From contig JAVYSB010000002.1 in the NCBI GenBank assembly GCA_038729425.1, positions 48,812-112,811 of the forward strand: a stretch of DNA of 64,000 nt, read 5' to 3'. Positions 55,353-63,068 of the stretch are shown here, one piece after another. Position 1 is the stretch's first letter, and each line of letters begins with the position of its first letter. A program made the translations under genes and the position numbers. The notes under the pieces were generated by a model, which saw only the letters and a list, made by a program, of their open reading frames with translations, searched no databases and was not told the DNA's origin. This DNA comes from Thermoplasmataceae archaeon (GTDB lineage Archaea; Thermoplasmatota; Thermoplasmata; Thermoplasmatales; Thermoplasmataceae).

Positions 55353-55652
55353 CTAACCCTTCCAGATGCCTATCCCAAGACCAATAAAGAACAGCAATAT
55401 AGAGAACGTCACCACAAATGTTCCGAAGTGCACTGAGGACGCATAAGTTGCAACTTGGGAAATCAGGTTGGTTACAGATATTTTTGGCACAAGCGAAAAA
55501 CCGATGAAATAAGCTATAAGGAGACCGATCACAATAAGTATAAAAGAAGTAAGGGCTTTCTTTATTGCAATACCGAAGAACAGACCATCCAGGAACAGTA
55601 ATATTACGGTCAGTTCCTGACTAAATGGTTCAAGGAATGTGGGGTATGCCAT
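55353..55652 (-). CDS. Small membrane protein, unknown
   Basis: The 99-residue protein has three hydrophobic segments (about 14-30, 34-52 and 76-96) with SLVPKISVTNLISQVATYAS between helices two and three. It has no recognised family. It lies alone 55 bp after the GGR start and ahead of a plausible minus-strand TATA box (TTTTATATTG, about 55680-55689). Confidence 0.6.
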   Translation of the reverse strand: MAYPTFLEPFSQELTVILLFLDGLFFGIAIKKALTSFILIVIGLLIAYFIGFSLVPKISVTNLISQVATYASSVHFGTFVVTFSILLFFIGLGIGIWKG

Positions 55653-55719
55653 GTCTCTTCAATAATAGAATGTCTGACAATATAAAATGCTTTCTATTTA
55701 ATAACAGTAGGCCATAAAC

Positions 55720-55812
55720 GTGGGACAAGAAGAGGGTACCAAACAGTTTCCAACAGTAGTTTTCAATGCGTTGATCTATCCTGCAAGCACTATTATCAAT
55801 CTTGACAAGTAA
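55720..55812 (+). CDS. Possible 30-residue leaderless ORF
   Basis: GTG 55720 opens a 30-codon frame ending TAA at 55812 (MGQEEGTKQFPTVVFN then ALIYPASTIINLDK). TATTTAATAA (55695-55704) lies about 21 bp upstream, near leaderless spacing. It occupies the gap downstream of polB on the opposite strand. The evidence is only promoter spacing and protein-like composition. Confidence 0.3.
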   Translation: MGQEEGTKQFPTVVFNALIYPASTIINLDK

Positions 55813-55836
55813 CTCGGTGGCGGATCAGCTGTCCAG

Positions 55837-58185
55837 CTAAAAGAACTGATCAAGCGTTTTCATGTTTGTTGGGCTATCTTTGGCGTTCACAACCCTGCTC
55901 TCTTTATCCACTTCATCCGGAAGTTTAAGGTCATCTCCGAGGCTCTCAAGCACCCTGTTTAGGGTTTCCCTTACCCTGGAAGCATAGTACGCCCAATCAG
56001 GGATGCCATCGAATTTGACTCCGTCAATGAACGGCTCCACTTCTTGGGGAGACTTTTTGCTATTGGTAACTATCCATGAAACTTTCATTCCCGGTATGAA
56101 GGTCTCGCCGCGTTCCATAAGTTTCTTGGCTACTCTTACATTGGCAAGGTTCATGTTTTCCTTATAGTCTCCAAACTTCCTGACAGACCTGGAAATGACG
56201 AGATTCTCAATGTCTATCTCAGGATCGCCTGATAATATCTTTTTAACTAGGGTGTCAGCATATTCTCTGGCACCGCTGATATCCTTATTCAATACAAAAT
56301 CGAATACCTTTGAAAGCGCCTCGCTCTGAAGGTCGAATGAATCCGTCCTCCTGACTTCATATCCCCTCACGAGAACAGTATCCTTCTGATCATATGGAAA
56401 GACAATCTTACCGGCATACCTTTTCTTTGCACCGTGAGAGAAGAACGGGTCCAGTACCTTTTCGAACTCCACTATAATCCCTTCCTTGTTAGAAAGTCTT
56501 CTGCTTAACTCTTCCCCTATGTTTACTGCTTCCTCATGGGATTTTGCTCCAGACTCTATGAATATACTGTCTGTATCTCCATAAATTACAACTTTGCCCT
56601 CCGACTTGAGAAGATCGATCAACCCGGTTATGGTATCTCTGGCATACGCTGTGATTGCCCCACCTATTTCAAGGTTGGTGAACCTGTAGAAGGACGATGC
56701 CAGAACCCCATAGAATGTGTTCATAAGAATTTTCAGCGCTCCCTGTATGCCATCCAGATAACTCCTTTCTTCAGGCGTGCCGGCTTTCTTCATGTCTCTC
56801 TTTACCTTGTCCCTTTCATTCATCAGGTCTTTCAGTATTCTAGGTACAAGTCCAACACGTTTTGTGGGGTCCAGAAACCTAGCGCCTGTTGGGGCAACAA
56901 TTGTCCCATTTGGGTCGAAGGTTGTGAAGCAAATGTTGTATTTCATGATCATAGAAGGATACATGCTCTTGAAATCCAGCACGACTACATTATCATAAAG
57001 CCCGGCACCAATGGAGTGCACATAGCCGCCTTCAATCGGGTTTTCTTTCAGATCGTGAGAAGTCATGGGAACTCCTATATTCTCACGGTCCGCTCTTCTG
57101 ATTAGAATTGAGTCTACATAATTGCTCGTGCCGCCATTGGTGACATCATCCAGTGGAAGTTTTGTAACGGTGGACATGAACAGGTTCCGGTCAATAACCC
57201 TGAGACGCCTGAAAATCTGTAGAGTAAGATAGGCATCCTTTATGCAGTAGTCTATCACTTCCTGCCTTCGGTTAGACCACTCCTCCTCTATCTTTAACCT
57301 GTTTATATTGTCCTTGCCTTCACCGAGCAACTCCAAAGCGACATAGTTCAGGGTCTCATGTTTTGGGTGGAGGATCTTCTTCACGTTCCACCACGTATCG
57401 CTGATAACCCTGCCGTGCAATCTCCAGTACTGGTTATTCACCCTATTTGGCTTTCTGAAATCTCTCCCAATATTGAAATCCACGCCTTTTTTCGCCATTC
57501 TTTCCTGGATGAGCGGGAGATCGTAACCATCTATGTTGTATCCAGTCAGTACATCAGGGTCTTCCCTGCAAACCAGACTGACAAATTTCTGCAACAGGTC
57601 CCTTTCGTCGCCAGAAACCTCTCCTTTCTCAATTGTGTCCCCAATGGAAATTGCGTAGCCTATGACATAAATTTCGCCACTCTGGATGGAGTTCTCGACA
57701 TCAAAGCTCAGTACCTTCAGTCGTGGATTGAATGACTCCGCATTATGAATACTGTCTATGCGAACAACCATATCCGTGGTGTATCGATTCTTTTCTTCGG
57801 CCAGCTCTTTCCCATCAACCTCGACAGTAGCTCCGAGATCGAGATCGTAAATGAATCTATGATGAAACGGAATATCGGATGAAAGGGTTTCAGTATTTGC
57901 GAGGGACCTCAGTTCCGGTACCTTCCATGGAGACCTGACGAATACACGTTTTACTGGGCGTTCTGATCCGTAAAGCCAGAGCTTTATATCCTTCTCTTCC
58001 AGATATTCTGGGTTTTTCCTGAACGATTCCATAAAATCTTCCGAAGGGGATACTATATCAAAATAAGGTTTGAAGCCGAAGTAGAGGGCGGTGACTGATT
58101 TACCGTCTTCCGTTCTACCGAATAACTCGACGGTAACGTCTCTCTGTCTGTAGGAGGACGCAACTATCCTGAATTTAACCTTCAT
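55837..58185 (-). CDS. polB: Family-B DNA polymerase, main replicative/repair PolB
   Basis: All catalytic motifs are intact: Exo I VLSFDVENS, Exo II GYNIDGYDL, Exo III YCIKDAYLT, motif A LDFKSMYPSMIMKYN, motif B ALKILMNTFYG and motif C IYGDTDSIFI. The protein (782 aa) ends MKTLDQFF, a C-terminal PIP box for PCNA binding. No intein interrupts it. ATG 58185 is leaderless relative to the minus-strand TATA box GATTAATAT (58209-58217). Confidence 0.96.
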   Translation of the reverse strand: MKVKFRIVASSYRQRDVTVELFGRTEDGKSVTALYFGFKPYFDIVSPSEDFMESFRKNPEYLEEKDIKLWLYGSERPVKRVFVRSPWKVPELRSLANTETLSSDIPFHHRFIYDLDLGATVEVDGKELAEEKNRYTTDMVVRIDSIHNAESFNPRLKVLSFDVENSIQSGEIYVIGYAISIGDTIEKGEVSGDERDLLQKFVSLVCREDPDVLTGYNIDGYDLPLIQERMAKKGVDFNIGRDFRKPNRVNNQYWRLHGRVISDTWWNVKKILHPKHETLNYVALELLGEGKDNINRLKIEEEWSNRRQEVIDYCIKDAYLTLQIFRRLRVIDRNLFMSTVTKLPLDDVTNGGTSNYVDSILIRRADRENIGVPMTSHDLKENPIEGGYVHSIGAGLYDNVVVLDFKSMYPSMIMKYNICFTTFDPNGTIVAPTGARFLDPTKRVGLVPRILKDLMNERDKVKRDMKKAGTPEERSYLDGIQGALKILMNTFYGVLASSFYRFTNLEIGGAITAYARDTITGLIDLLKSEGKVVIYGDTDSIFIESGAKSHEEAVNIGEELSRRLSNKEGIIVEFEKVLDPFFSHGAKKRYAGKIVFPYDQKDTVLVRGYEVRRTDSFDLQSEALSKVFDFVLNKDISGAREYADTLVKKILSGDPEIDIENLVISRSVRKFGDYKENMNLANVRVAKKLMERGETFIPGMKVSWIVTNSKKSPQEVEPFIDGVKFDGIPDWAYYASRVRETLNRVLESLGDDLKLPDEVDKESRVVNAKDSPTNMKTLDQFF

Positions 58186-58208
58186 GTGCTTCAACATGTC
58201 AGGTCCGG

Positions 58209-58217
58209 ATATTAATC
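58209..58217 (-). promoter_or_regulatory. TATA box of polB
   Basis: Minus-strand GATTAATAT is centred 28 bp before ATG 58185, so the in-frame ATG at 58197 would lie before the expected transcription start. Confidence 0.55.
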
Positions 58218-58255
58218 ATACTGGTTCGAGGGATCATCAGTTTACAACGCAGGCA

Positions 58256-59227
58256 CTAAAGGCTTATCGATATTCCTCTGGAGGAAGATTCATTTGCAGC
58301 GGTTACAATCCTCACGATATTTGCCCCATCACGTCCAAGGGCAATATTGGATTCCTTTCCATTTATGAGAGACGCGAATGATCTCAGCTCACCCTCGTAG
58401 GGTGACCCGCCACTGTATGTATCTAGGACTTTACCGTTTAGAATAAGGGACCCGAGTATTGAGGTTCCGAAGATGTCTTTGCCGAATACAGTCCCCTCAC
58501 TTCCAGAAACATATAGGCTGTTATCTGGCTTTCTAGTCTTTCTTGACGAAACGGCAGTTGCGATCATGCCAGTATAAATCATGTCAACTTGCTGAGTTGT
58601 GTCAATCAGGGTATTCGCGGGAAACTTAACGGAAAAGACTCTCTCTGGCGGTTTTCCTAGGACGTAAAGTATGCTATCCAGGACATGAACCCCTGTTCCC
58701 ATAATTGACCCACCGCCAGCTTTGTCTTCTTCCCCCCACCACTGTCTGTCAGTCGTGGAATGTGGCGAAGAAGGTTGGCCACCCCATGTGCCTGATACTG
58801 ACACAGGATCCCCGATATCACCGGATCTGACAATGTCCATAATCTTCTTCAGGGCTGGATGGAAACGCATATGAAAACCTATTGCGAGTGCAAGCCCGCT
58901 TTTCTCGCTTATTGAAATAAGTTCTTCTGCCTCGCTTGTTTTAAGCGTCATCTGCTTCTCGAGCAGAACGTTCTTCCCAGAATCCAGAGCCAATTTCGCC
59001 TGGGGGAAATGAAGGAAATTGGGAGATCCTATGTAAACGCCATCGATATCAGACGACATCATCTTTTTCAAATCGTTAAAATATTCCGCACCGTACTCTG
59101 CAGCAACCCTGCCTCCCTTTTCCTTGTCCGAGCTATAAACCGATCTTATCGAGAGCCCAGCTGTCTTGAACGCAGGCATTATCCTGTTTAAAGAATGGTT
59201 TCCGAGGCCAACTATGCCAAAGTCCAT
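58256..59227 (-). CDS. Gfo/Idh/MocA family oxidoreductase
   Basis: The 323-residue protein has an N-terminal Rossmann fold (IVGLGNHSLNRIMPAFK), DGVYIGSPNFLHFP and LLEKQMT, where the usual EKP reads EKQ. The C-terminal alpha/beta domain includes GGGSIMGTGVHVLDSI, with the active-site His. It probably oxidises or reduces a sugar with NAD(P). The substrate is unknown. Confidence 0.88.
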   Translation of the reverse strand: MDFGIVGLGNHSLNRIMPAFKTAGLSIRSVYSSDKEKGGRVAAEYGAEYFNDLKKMMSSDIDGVYIGSPNFLHFPQAKLALDSGKNVLLEKQMTLKTSEAEELISISEKSGLALAIGFHMRFHPALKKIMDIVRSGDIGDPVSVSGTWGGQPSSPHSTTDRQWWGEEDKAGGGSIMGTGVHVLDSILYVLGKPPERVFSVKFPANTLIDTTQQVDMIYTGMIATAVSSRKTRKPDNSLYVSGSEGTVFGKDIFGTSILGSLILNGKVLDTYSGGSPYEGELRSFASLINGKESNIALGRDGANIVRIVTAANESSSRGISISL

Positions 59228-59272
59228 GTTATCGCATGGTATTATTCGTTTTAATTGTTTGTGGCGTATAAT

Positions 59273-59854
59273 CTAAAGTTGTTTGCCAAAGACTGTAGCA
59301 GCACTAAAGCCTTCCATTGGAACCAGTCTGTTAGAAAGGCGCCCAGCATCCTCTGCCGGAACACAAGTTATTCCATCACCATTCATGGCAAGGGACTTGT
59401 CTGACCTGATCATCTGTACCAGCACTGTGTGCCCAGACCAGACATAGGCCAGATTTCCCCCAGACATAAGAAATGTTCCTGTTCCGTGGTACCTCTCGCT
59501 GAGCTGAACATATGCCCACCCCTCACAAACCAGGTCGCTGGCGATGAATGATGTGCGTTCCCATGTAGAGGTTTCTGGCGTACCTTCATAAAATCTGAAT
59601 GATCGGAGTGGCCTGAATCCCTTCTTGCTTGCCAGATTCAAGGACCTGAAATTCTTATCTTCTATGAGCATTCTCACCATTTTACACCCATGTGTTATGG
59701 ACATAGCAATGAGGTAATCCGTGATTGCGGAGCCAACACCAAGTCTCCTGGACGCTGGTTTCACCCTAAGGCCGCCCAACCACGCCGCGCCGTCCTCAAG
59801 GAAGTTTACCTTTCCAAAACCATCGACTTCCTCGCTTTCATACAGAACGATCAT
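59273..59854 (-). CDS. GNAT acetyltransferase with unresolved start
   Basis: The GNAT core is clear: GGLRVKPASRRLGVGSAITDYL (acetyl-CoA loop shown in part by VKPASRRLGVGSA) and KNFRSLNLASKKGF. Yet the first ATG (59854) falls inside the fold. The frame stays open upstream to a TGA at 59996-59998 and encodes a fitting N-terminus (IKLRIAGIEDWSVISKI, then ISAESGYDDYINLIGPSYL), but offers no ATG, GTG or TTG. GGTGAGG precedes an ATA at 59968. The real gene probably begins near 59968. Confidence 0.7.
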   Translation of the reverse strand: MIVLYESEEVDGFGKVNFLEDGAAWLGGLRVKPASRRLGVGSAITDYLIAMSITHGCKMVRMLIEDKNFRSLNLASKKGFRPLRSFRFYEGTPETSTWERTSFIASDLVCEGWAYVQLSERYHGTGTFLMSGGNLAYVWSGHTVLVQMIRSDKSLAMNGDGITCVPAEDAGRLSNRLVPMEGFSAATVFGKQL

Positions 59855-60030
59855 GCCGTCTTCAAGGTACGAAGGTCCAATTAAATTGATATAATCGTCA
59901 TACCCCGATTCGGCTGAAATCTTGCTTATTACGGACCAATCTTCAATTCCTGCTATCCTTAGCTTTATGTCCTCACCAACCTGAAAGAACTTGACTCAAT
60001 GTATGGAACGAATCTAATATCTCATCGAAA

Positions 60031-60042
60031 AGTAATATTTAG
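60031..60042. promoter_or_regulatory. Shared AT-rich promoter element between fhs and the GNAT gene
   Basis: AGTAATATTTAG can act as TATA box on both strands: about 27 bp before GTG 60063 for fhs, and about 65 bp before the presumed ATA start of the GNAT gene. Confidence 0.45.
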
Positions 60043-60062
60043 AATCTCTGTATACCCAAGAA

Positions 60063-61712
60063 GTGAGCCAAATGAGCGACAAGATACAGTTGAGGTCAAT
60101 AAAGGACGTTGCGCGAGATCTCGGCCTGACCGAAGATGACTATGAAATGTACGGGAAATATATTGCCAAACTCTCACTATCTTTGCTGGATAGAACATCC
60201 GGGAATGGTAAGCTGATATTGGTAACCGCAATAAATCCTACACCTGCTGGTGAGGGGAAGACCACTACTACCATCGGTCTGGGACAAACGCTGAGAAAAA
60301 TGGGAAAAAGAACACTCATAGCAATCAGGGAACCATCACTGGGACCGTGTTTTGGAATAAAGGGTGGAGCAACTGGAGGTGGGCTGGCAACCGTTGAACC
60401 GAGCGATAGAATCAACCTTATCTTCACCGGTGACTTCCCAGGAGTTACTGCGGCCCATAACCTGCTGTCCGCTATGATCAATAATCATATACACCACGGT
60501 AACAAGCTTGGGATAGACCAGAAGAGAATCGTATTTCCAAGGACAATCGACATGAATGATAGATCATTGAGGAGTATCATTGTCGGTGTTGGGGATAAGG
60601 AAACGGGATCTCTGAACATGGATAAATTTGTAATAACTCCTGCATCGGAGATAATGGCGATCCTCGGGCTTTCCACCGGATACACTGACCTGAAGAACAG
60701 ACTCGGGAGAATACTTGTAGCCTATGATAACAAGTTCAATCCGGTGTACGCAAAGGATCTGAAAGCCGAAGGGGCAATGGCTTCACTTCTGGTGGACGCC
60801 CTGAAGCCGAATCTTGTCCAGACAAGAGATGGCACGCCTGCGCTCATCCACACCGGCCCCTTTGGAAATATAGCTCATGGGACTTCCAGTATAATTGGAG
60901 ACAAGATTGGGCTCAAACTTTCAGACTATCTTGTTACTGAAGCTGGATTTGGCGCCGATCTTGGGGCAGAAAAGTTCTTTGATCTGGTTTCCCGGCAGGC
61001 GAACCTGCCTGTCGACGCTGTTGTGCTGGTAGCTACAATAAGAGCGCTAAAGCACAACGGAGGTGCGAAAGAACTGGACGTCGAAGACCTTAAGTCACTT
61101 GAAACCGGCTTTAAGAACCTTAAGAGGCACATCGACCTGATCAGGCGTTTCGGTCTTAACCCGGTGGTGAGCATTAACCGGTTCAAGTCGGACACTGACG
61201 CTGAGATAGCAATACTGGAAAAGCTCCTGAAGAATGAGAAGGCAAGATGGGCGCTGTCTGAGGTATACATGAAAGGTAGTGAAGGTGGAAAGGACCTTGC
61301 CAACGCAGTTCTTGAAGCGCTGGAAGATAAAAACATAAGGATCACCAGATCCTATGAACTCGACGAGCCCGTAAGGGACAAGATTGTGAAGATCGCAACT
61401 AAAGTTTATGGCGCAGATGACGTGGTCTTCTCCAAGGAGGCGCTCCGGGATCTGAAGAGGATTTCCAAACTGGGGCTCGATAAACTTCCCATATGCATGG
61501 CGAAGACCCAGTACTCTCTGTCTGATGATCCGACGCTGTTGAACAGTCCTGAGAATTTCAAGGTTCACGTTGGATCTATAAACATTTCATCTGGTGCCGG
61601 TTTCCTGGTCCCGATGTTGGGGGAAATCATGACCATGCCTGGACTGCCTGAACACCCTGCAGCCGAGAATGTGGACATTGATGATTCAGGCAATATAATT
61701 GGATTATTCTGA
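60063..61712 (+). CDS. fhs: Formate-tetrahydrofolate ligase
   Basis: FTHFS makes 10-formyl-THF from formate and ATP. The 549-residue protein has the P-loop NPTPAGEGKTTTTIGLGQTL, REPSLGPCFGIKGGATGGG and FTGDFPGVTAAHNLL, all signatures of the family. The start is GTG 60063 (leaderless to the TATA box 60031-60040) or ATG 60072. It complements glyA in C1 metabolism. Confidence 0.93.
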   Translation: MSQMSDKIQLRSIKDVARDLGLTEDDYEMYGKYIAKLSLSLLDRTSGNGKLILVTAINPTPAGEGKTTTTIGLGQTLRKMGKRTLIAIREPSLGPCFGIKGGATGGGLATVEPSDRINLIFTGDFPGVTAAHNLLSAMINNHIHHGNKLGIDQKRIVFPRTIDMNDRSLRSIIVGVGDKETGSLNMDKFVITPASEIMAILGLSTGYTDLKNRLGRILVAYDNKFNPVYAKDLKAEGAMASLLVDALKPNLVQTRDGTPALIHTGPFGNIAHGTSSIIGDKIGLKLSDYLVTEAGFGADLGAEKFFDLVSRQANLPVDAVVLVATIRALKHNGGAKELDVEDLKSLETGFKNLKRHIDLIRRFGLNPVVSINRFKSDTDAEIAILEKLLKNEKARWALSEVYMKGSEGGKDLANAVLEALEDKNIRITRSYELDEPVRDKIVKIATKVYGADDVVFSKEALRDLKRISKLGLDKLPICMAKTQYSLSDDPTLLNSPENFKVHVGSINISSGAGFLVPMLGEIMTMPGLPEHPAAENVDIDDSGNIIGLF

Positions 61713-61721
61713 AAAAACTAT

Positions 61722-61742
61722 ACCATTTTTTTCATTAATGGT
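61722..61742 (+). terminator. Hairpin/T-run terminator after fhs
   Basis: ACCATT (61722-61727) pairs with AATGGT (61737-61742) around a T-rich loop; a seven-T run is included. It lies ten bases after the fhs stop. Confidence 0.45.
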
Positions 61743-61772
61743 GTTGTCCGCGGTATTTTATGTGGACTACAC
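61741..61772. repeat. Imperfect 9-bp inverted repeat just upstream of a TATA box
   Basis: GTGTTGTCC (61741-61749) and GGACTACAC (61764-61772) match as inverted repeats in eight of nine positions. The repeat abuts the TATA element AAATTTATAT (61775-61784), so a bound factor would affect initiation. Confidence 0.45.
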
Positions 61773-61774
61773 AA

Positions 61775-61784
61775 AAATTTATAT
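61775..61784 (+). promoter_or_regulatory. TATA box of the 61809 gene
   Basis: AAATTTATAT is centred about 25 bp before ATG 61804 and 30 bp before TTG 61809, placing transcription start at about 61805. Confidence 0.55.
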
Positions 61785-61808
61785 CTTGAAAATTTTTTCA
61801 TACATGAA

Positions 61809-62741
61809 TTGTTTAACGATAGTTCTGACAGCATTTTGGATATGCAGTGTGTAATAGAAGTAAACAGGGATTATCCCATATTTGGTATGTCGCGCGGGCT
61901 TAAGATTGAGATGCCTGGCCTCATCACGTTATCCCCCGACTCTGTTGATCTACTCCTTTTGGTATCGAAGAAATATCAGGATTCCAGGGATATGCGAATA
62001 TTTCTGGAAAAATTCAATGCAAGTGATATAGGTGCTATGTGGGTAATAAAGACTAGCAGCCGGGAACACGCTTCACTTAAGAATTTCACGCTGATAACTG
62101 ATATCCCGTCAAGTGTCATTGACGGCATAGTTGTGTCCGGTGGCACGATGAAGATATACACAAGGTTCAACCACAGATTTGCCAGCACTGTTTCAGAGGC
62201 CCTGCTAGAAGCTTCCATCCGAAAAACCGGTGCGTTTCCACTATATCTTGGCAAAAGCAAGGGCAGAGACTTCTTCCTCAGGGAGATAAGCTCTGCTATA
62301 GACCTTGACTGCGTGACACTTTCGAGTCTTCCCCCTGAGGCCGAGAAAGCCGTGGATAGGAACCCCGTTCCAGTTCCATGGGTCAGGGAGGTGAGATATT
62401 TGTCGAAATCCACGATTGACGCGGTTTATAACTCCTCTTCCATATCTGAAGCGGAGGATAATGACTACAACGAACACAGGTATTACGAGGCGAAGACAAA
62501 AAATCCTGTACTTGAGGCGATAACATCCATGACTGCTTCTGTTACGGTACCCACATATTCAATCGTTCAGCAGTTCGATGGGAATAGCTTTGAGATGCAA
62601 TTCGCCATCCCCTCTGCCTACACCCCGATTTTTCTGAGGATCGTCTCCGAGGTTGATACCAAATTCCCACAATGGGCGATATTCATCACCGGTATCAGAC
62701 AATTTTCGGATCACTGTGTGACCCTAGGTTCTGTGAAATAA
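61809..62741 (+). CDS. Hypothetical protein with unresolved start and overlapping mini-ORF
   Basis: The protein is 310 aa from TTG 61809 or 299 aa from ATG 61842 (MQCVIEVNRDYPIFGMSRGL). Its mixed alpha/beta sequence has no motif I recognise; RFNHRFASTVSEALLEASIR is a charged helix near the middle, and no membrane segment is present. It could be a regulator without a visible DNA-binding domain. A 16-codon frame at 61804-61854 overlaps its 5' end. It has its own promoter and probable operator. Confidence 0.65.
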   Translation: MFNDSSDSILDMQCVIEVNRDYPIFGMSRGLKIEMPGLITLSPDSVDLLLLVSKKYQDSRDMRIFLEKFNASDIGAMWVIKTSSREHASLKNFTLITDIPSSVIDGIVVSGGTMKIYTRFNHRFASTVSEALLEASIRKTGAFPLYLGKSKGRDFFLREISSAIDLDCVTLSSLPPEAEKAVDRNPVPVPWVREVRYLSKSTIDAVYNSSSISEAEDNDYNEHRYYEAKTKNPVLEAITSMTASVTVPTYSIVQQFDGNSFEMQFAIPSAYTPIFLRIVSEVDTKFPQWAIFITGIRQFSDHCVTLGSVK

Positions 62742-63068
62742 CTCTGAGATTGTCCACTTTTTCAGATCGCAAAATATTCCTTGGCAAATGTTGCCTAAAA
62801 TTCTTGTGTTCATCTAGTAGCCATCCTCCGCAGTTTACGTAATTATATCGTGACTCGTAAACCATTTTTTAATGAACTTTAAATAGCATGAGTGTTTTTT
62901 ATACACATCCCCTATCTCTAAAGATCAGCTAAAATTAATGCTCTACTGTAAAATGACATGTATATCACTTCAATTATCTTTTTGTAAACCCTGAAAAGAT
63001 AACTGATTTTGACAAATACCGTCAGAAAATATTTAAAAGGGTAGATCATTTACACTCTGTGGTAAACG
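62742..63068. other. 327-bp AT-rich gap with repeated GTAAAC motifs and two TATA boxes
   Basis: No protein gene is supported here. GTTTACG (62833-62839) and CGTAAAC (62856-62862) form a 7-bp inverted repeat; GTAAAC recurs at 62984-62989 and 63062-63067. CTTTAAATAG (about 62878-62887) and AATATTTAAA (63028-63037) are TATA-like; the second fits the radical SAM gene at 63069. The first may drive a small RNA or longer leader. Confidence 0.45.
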
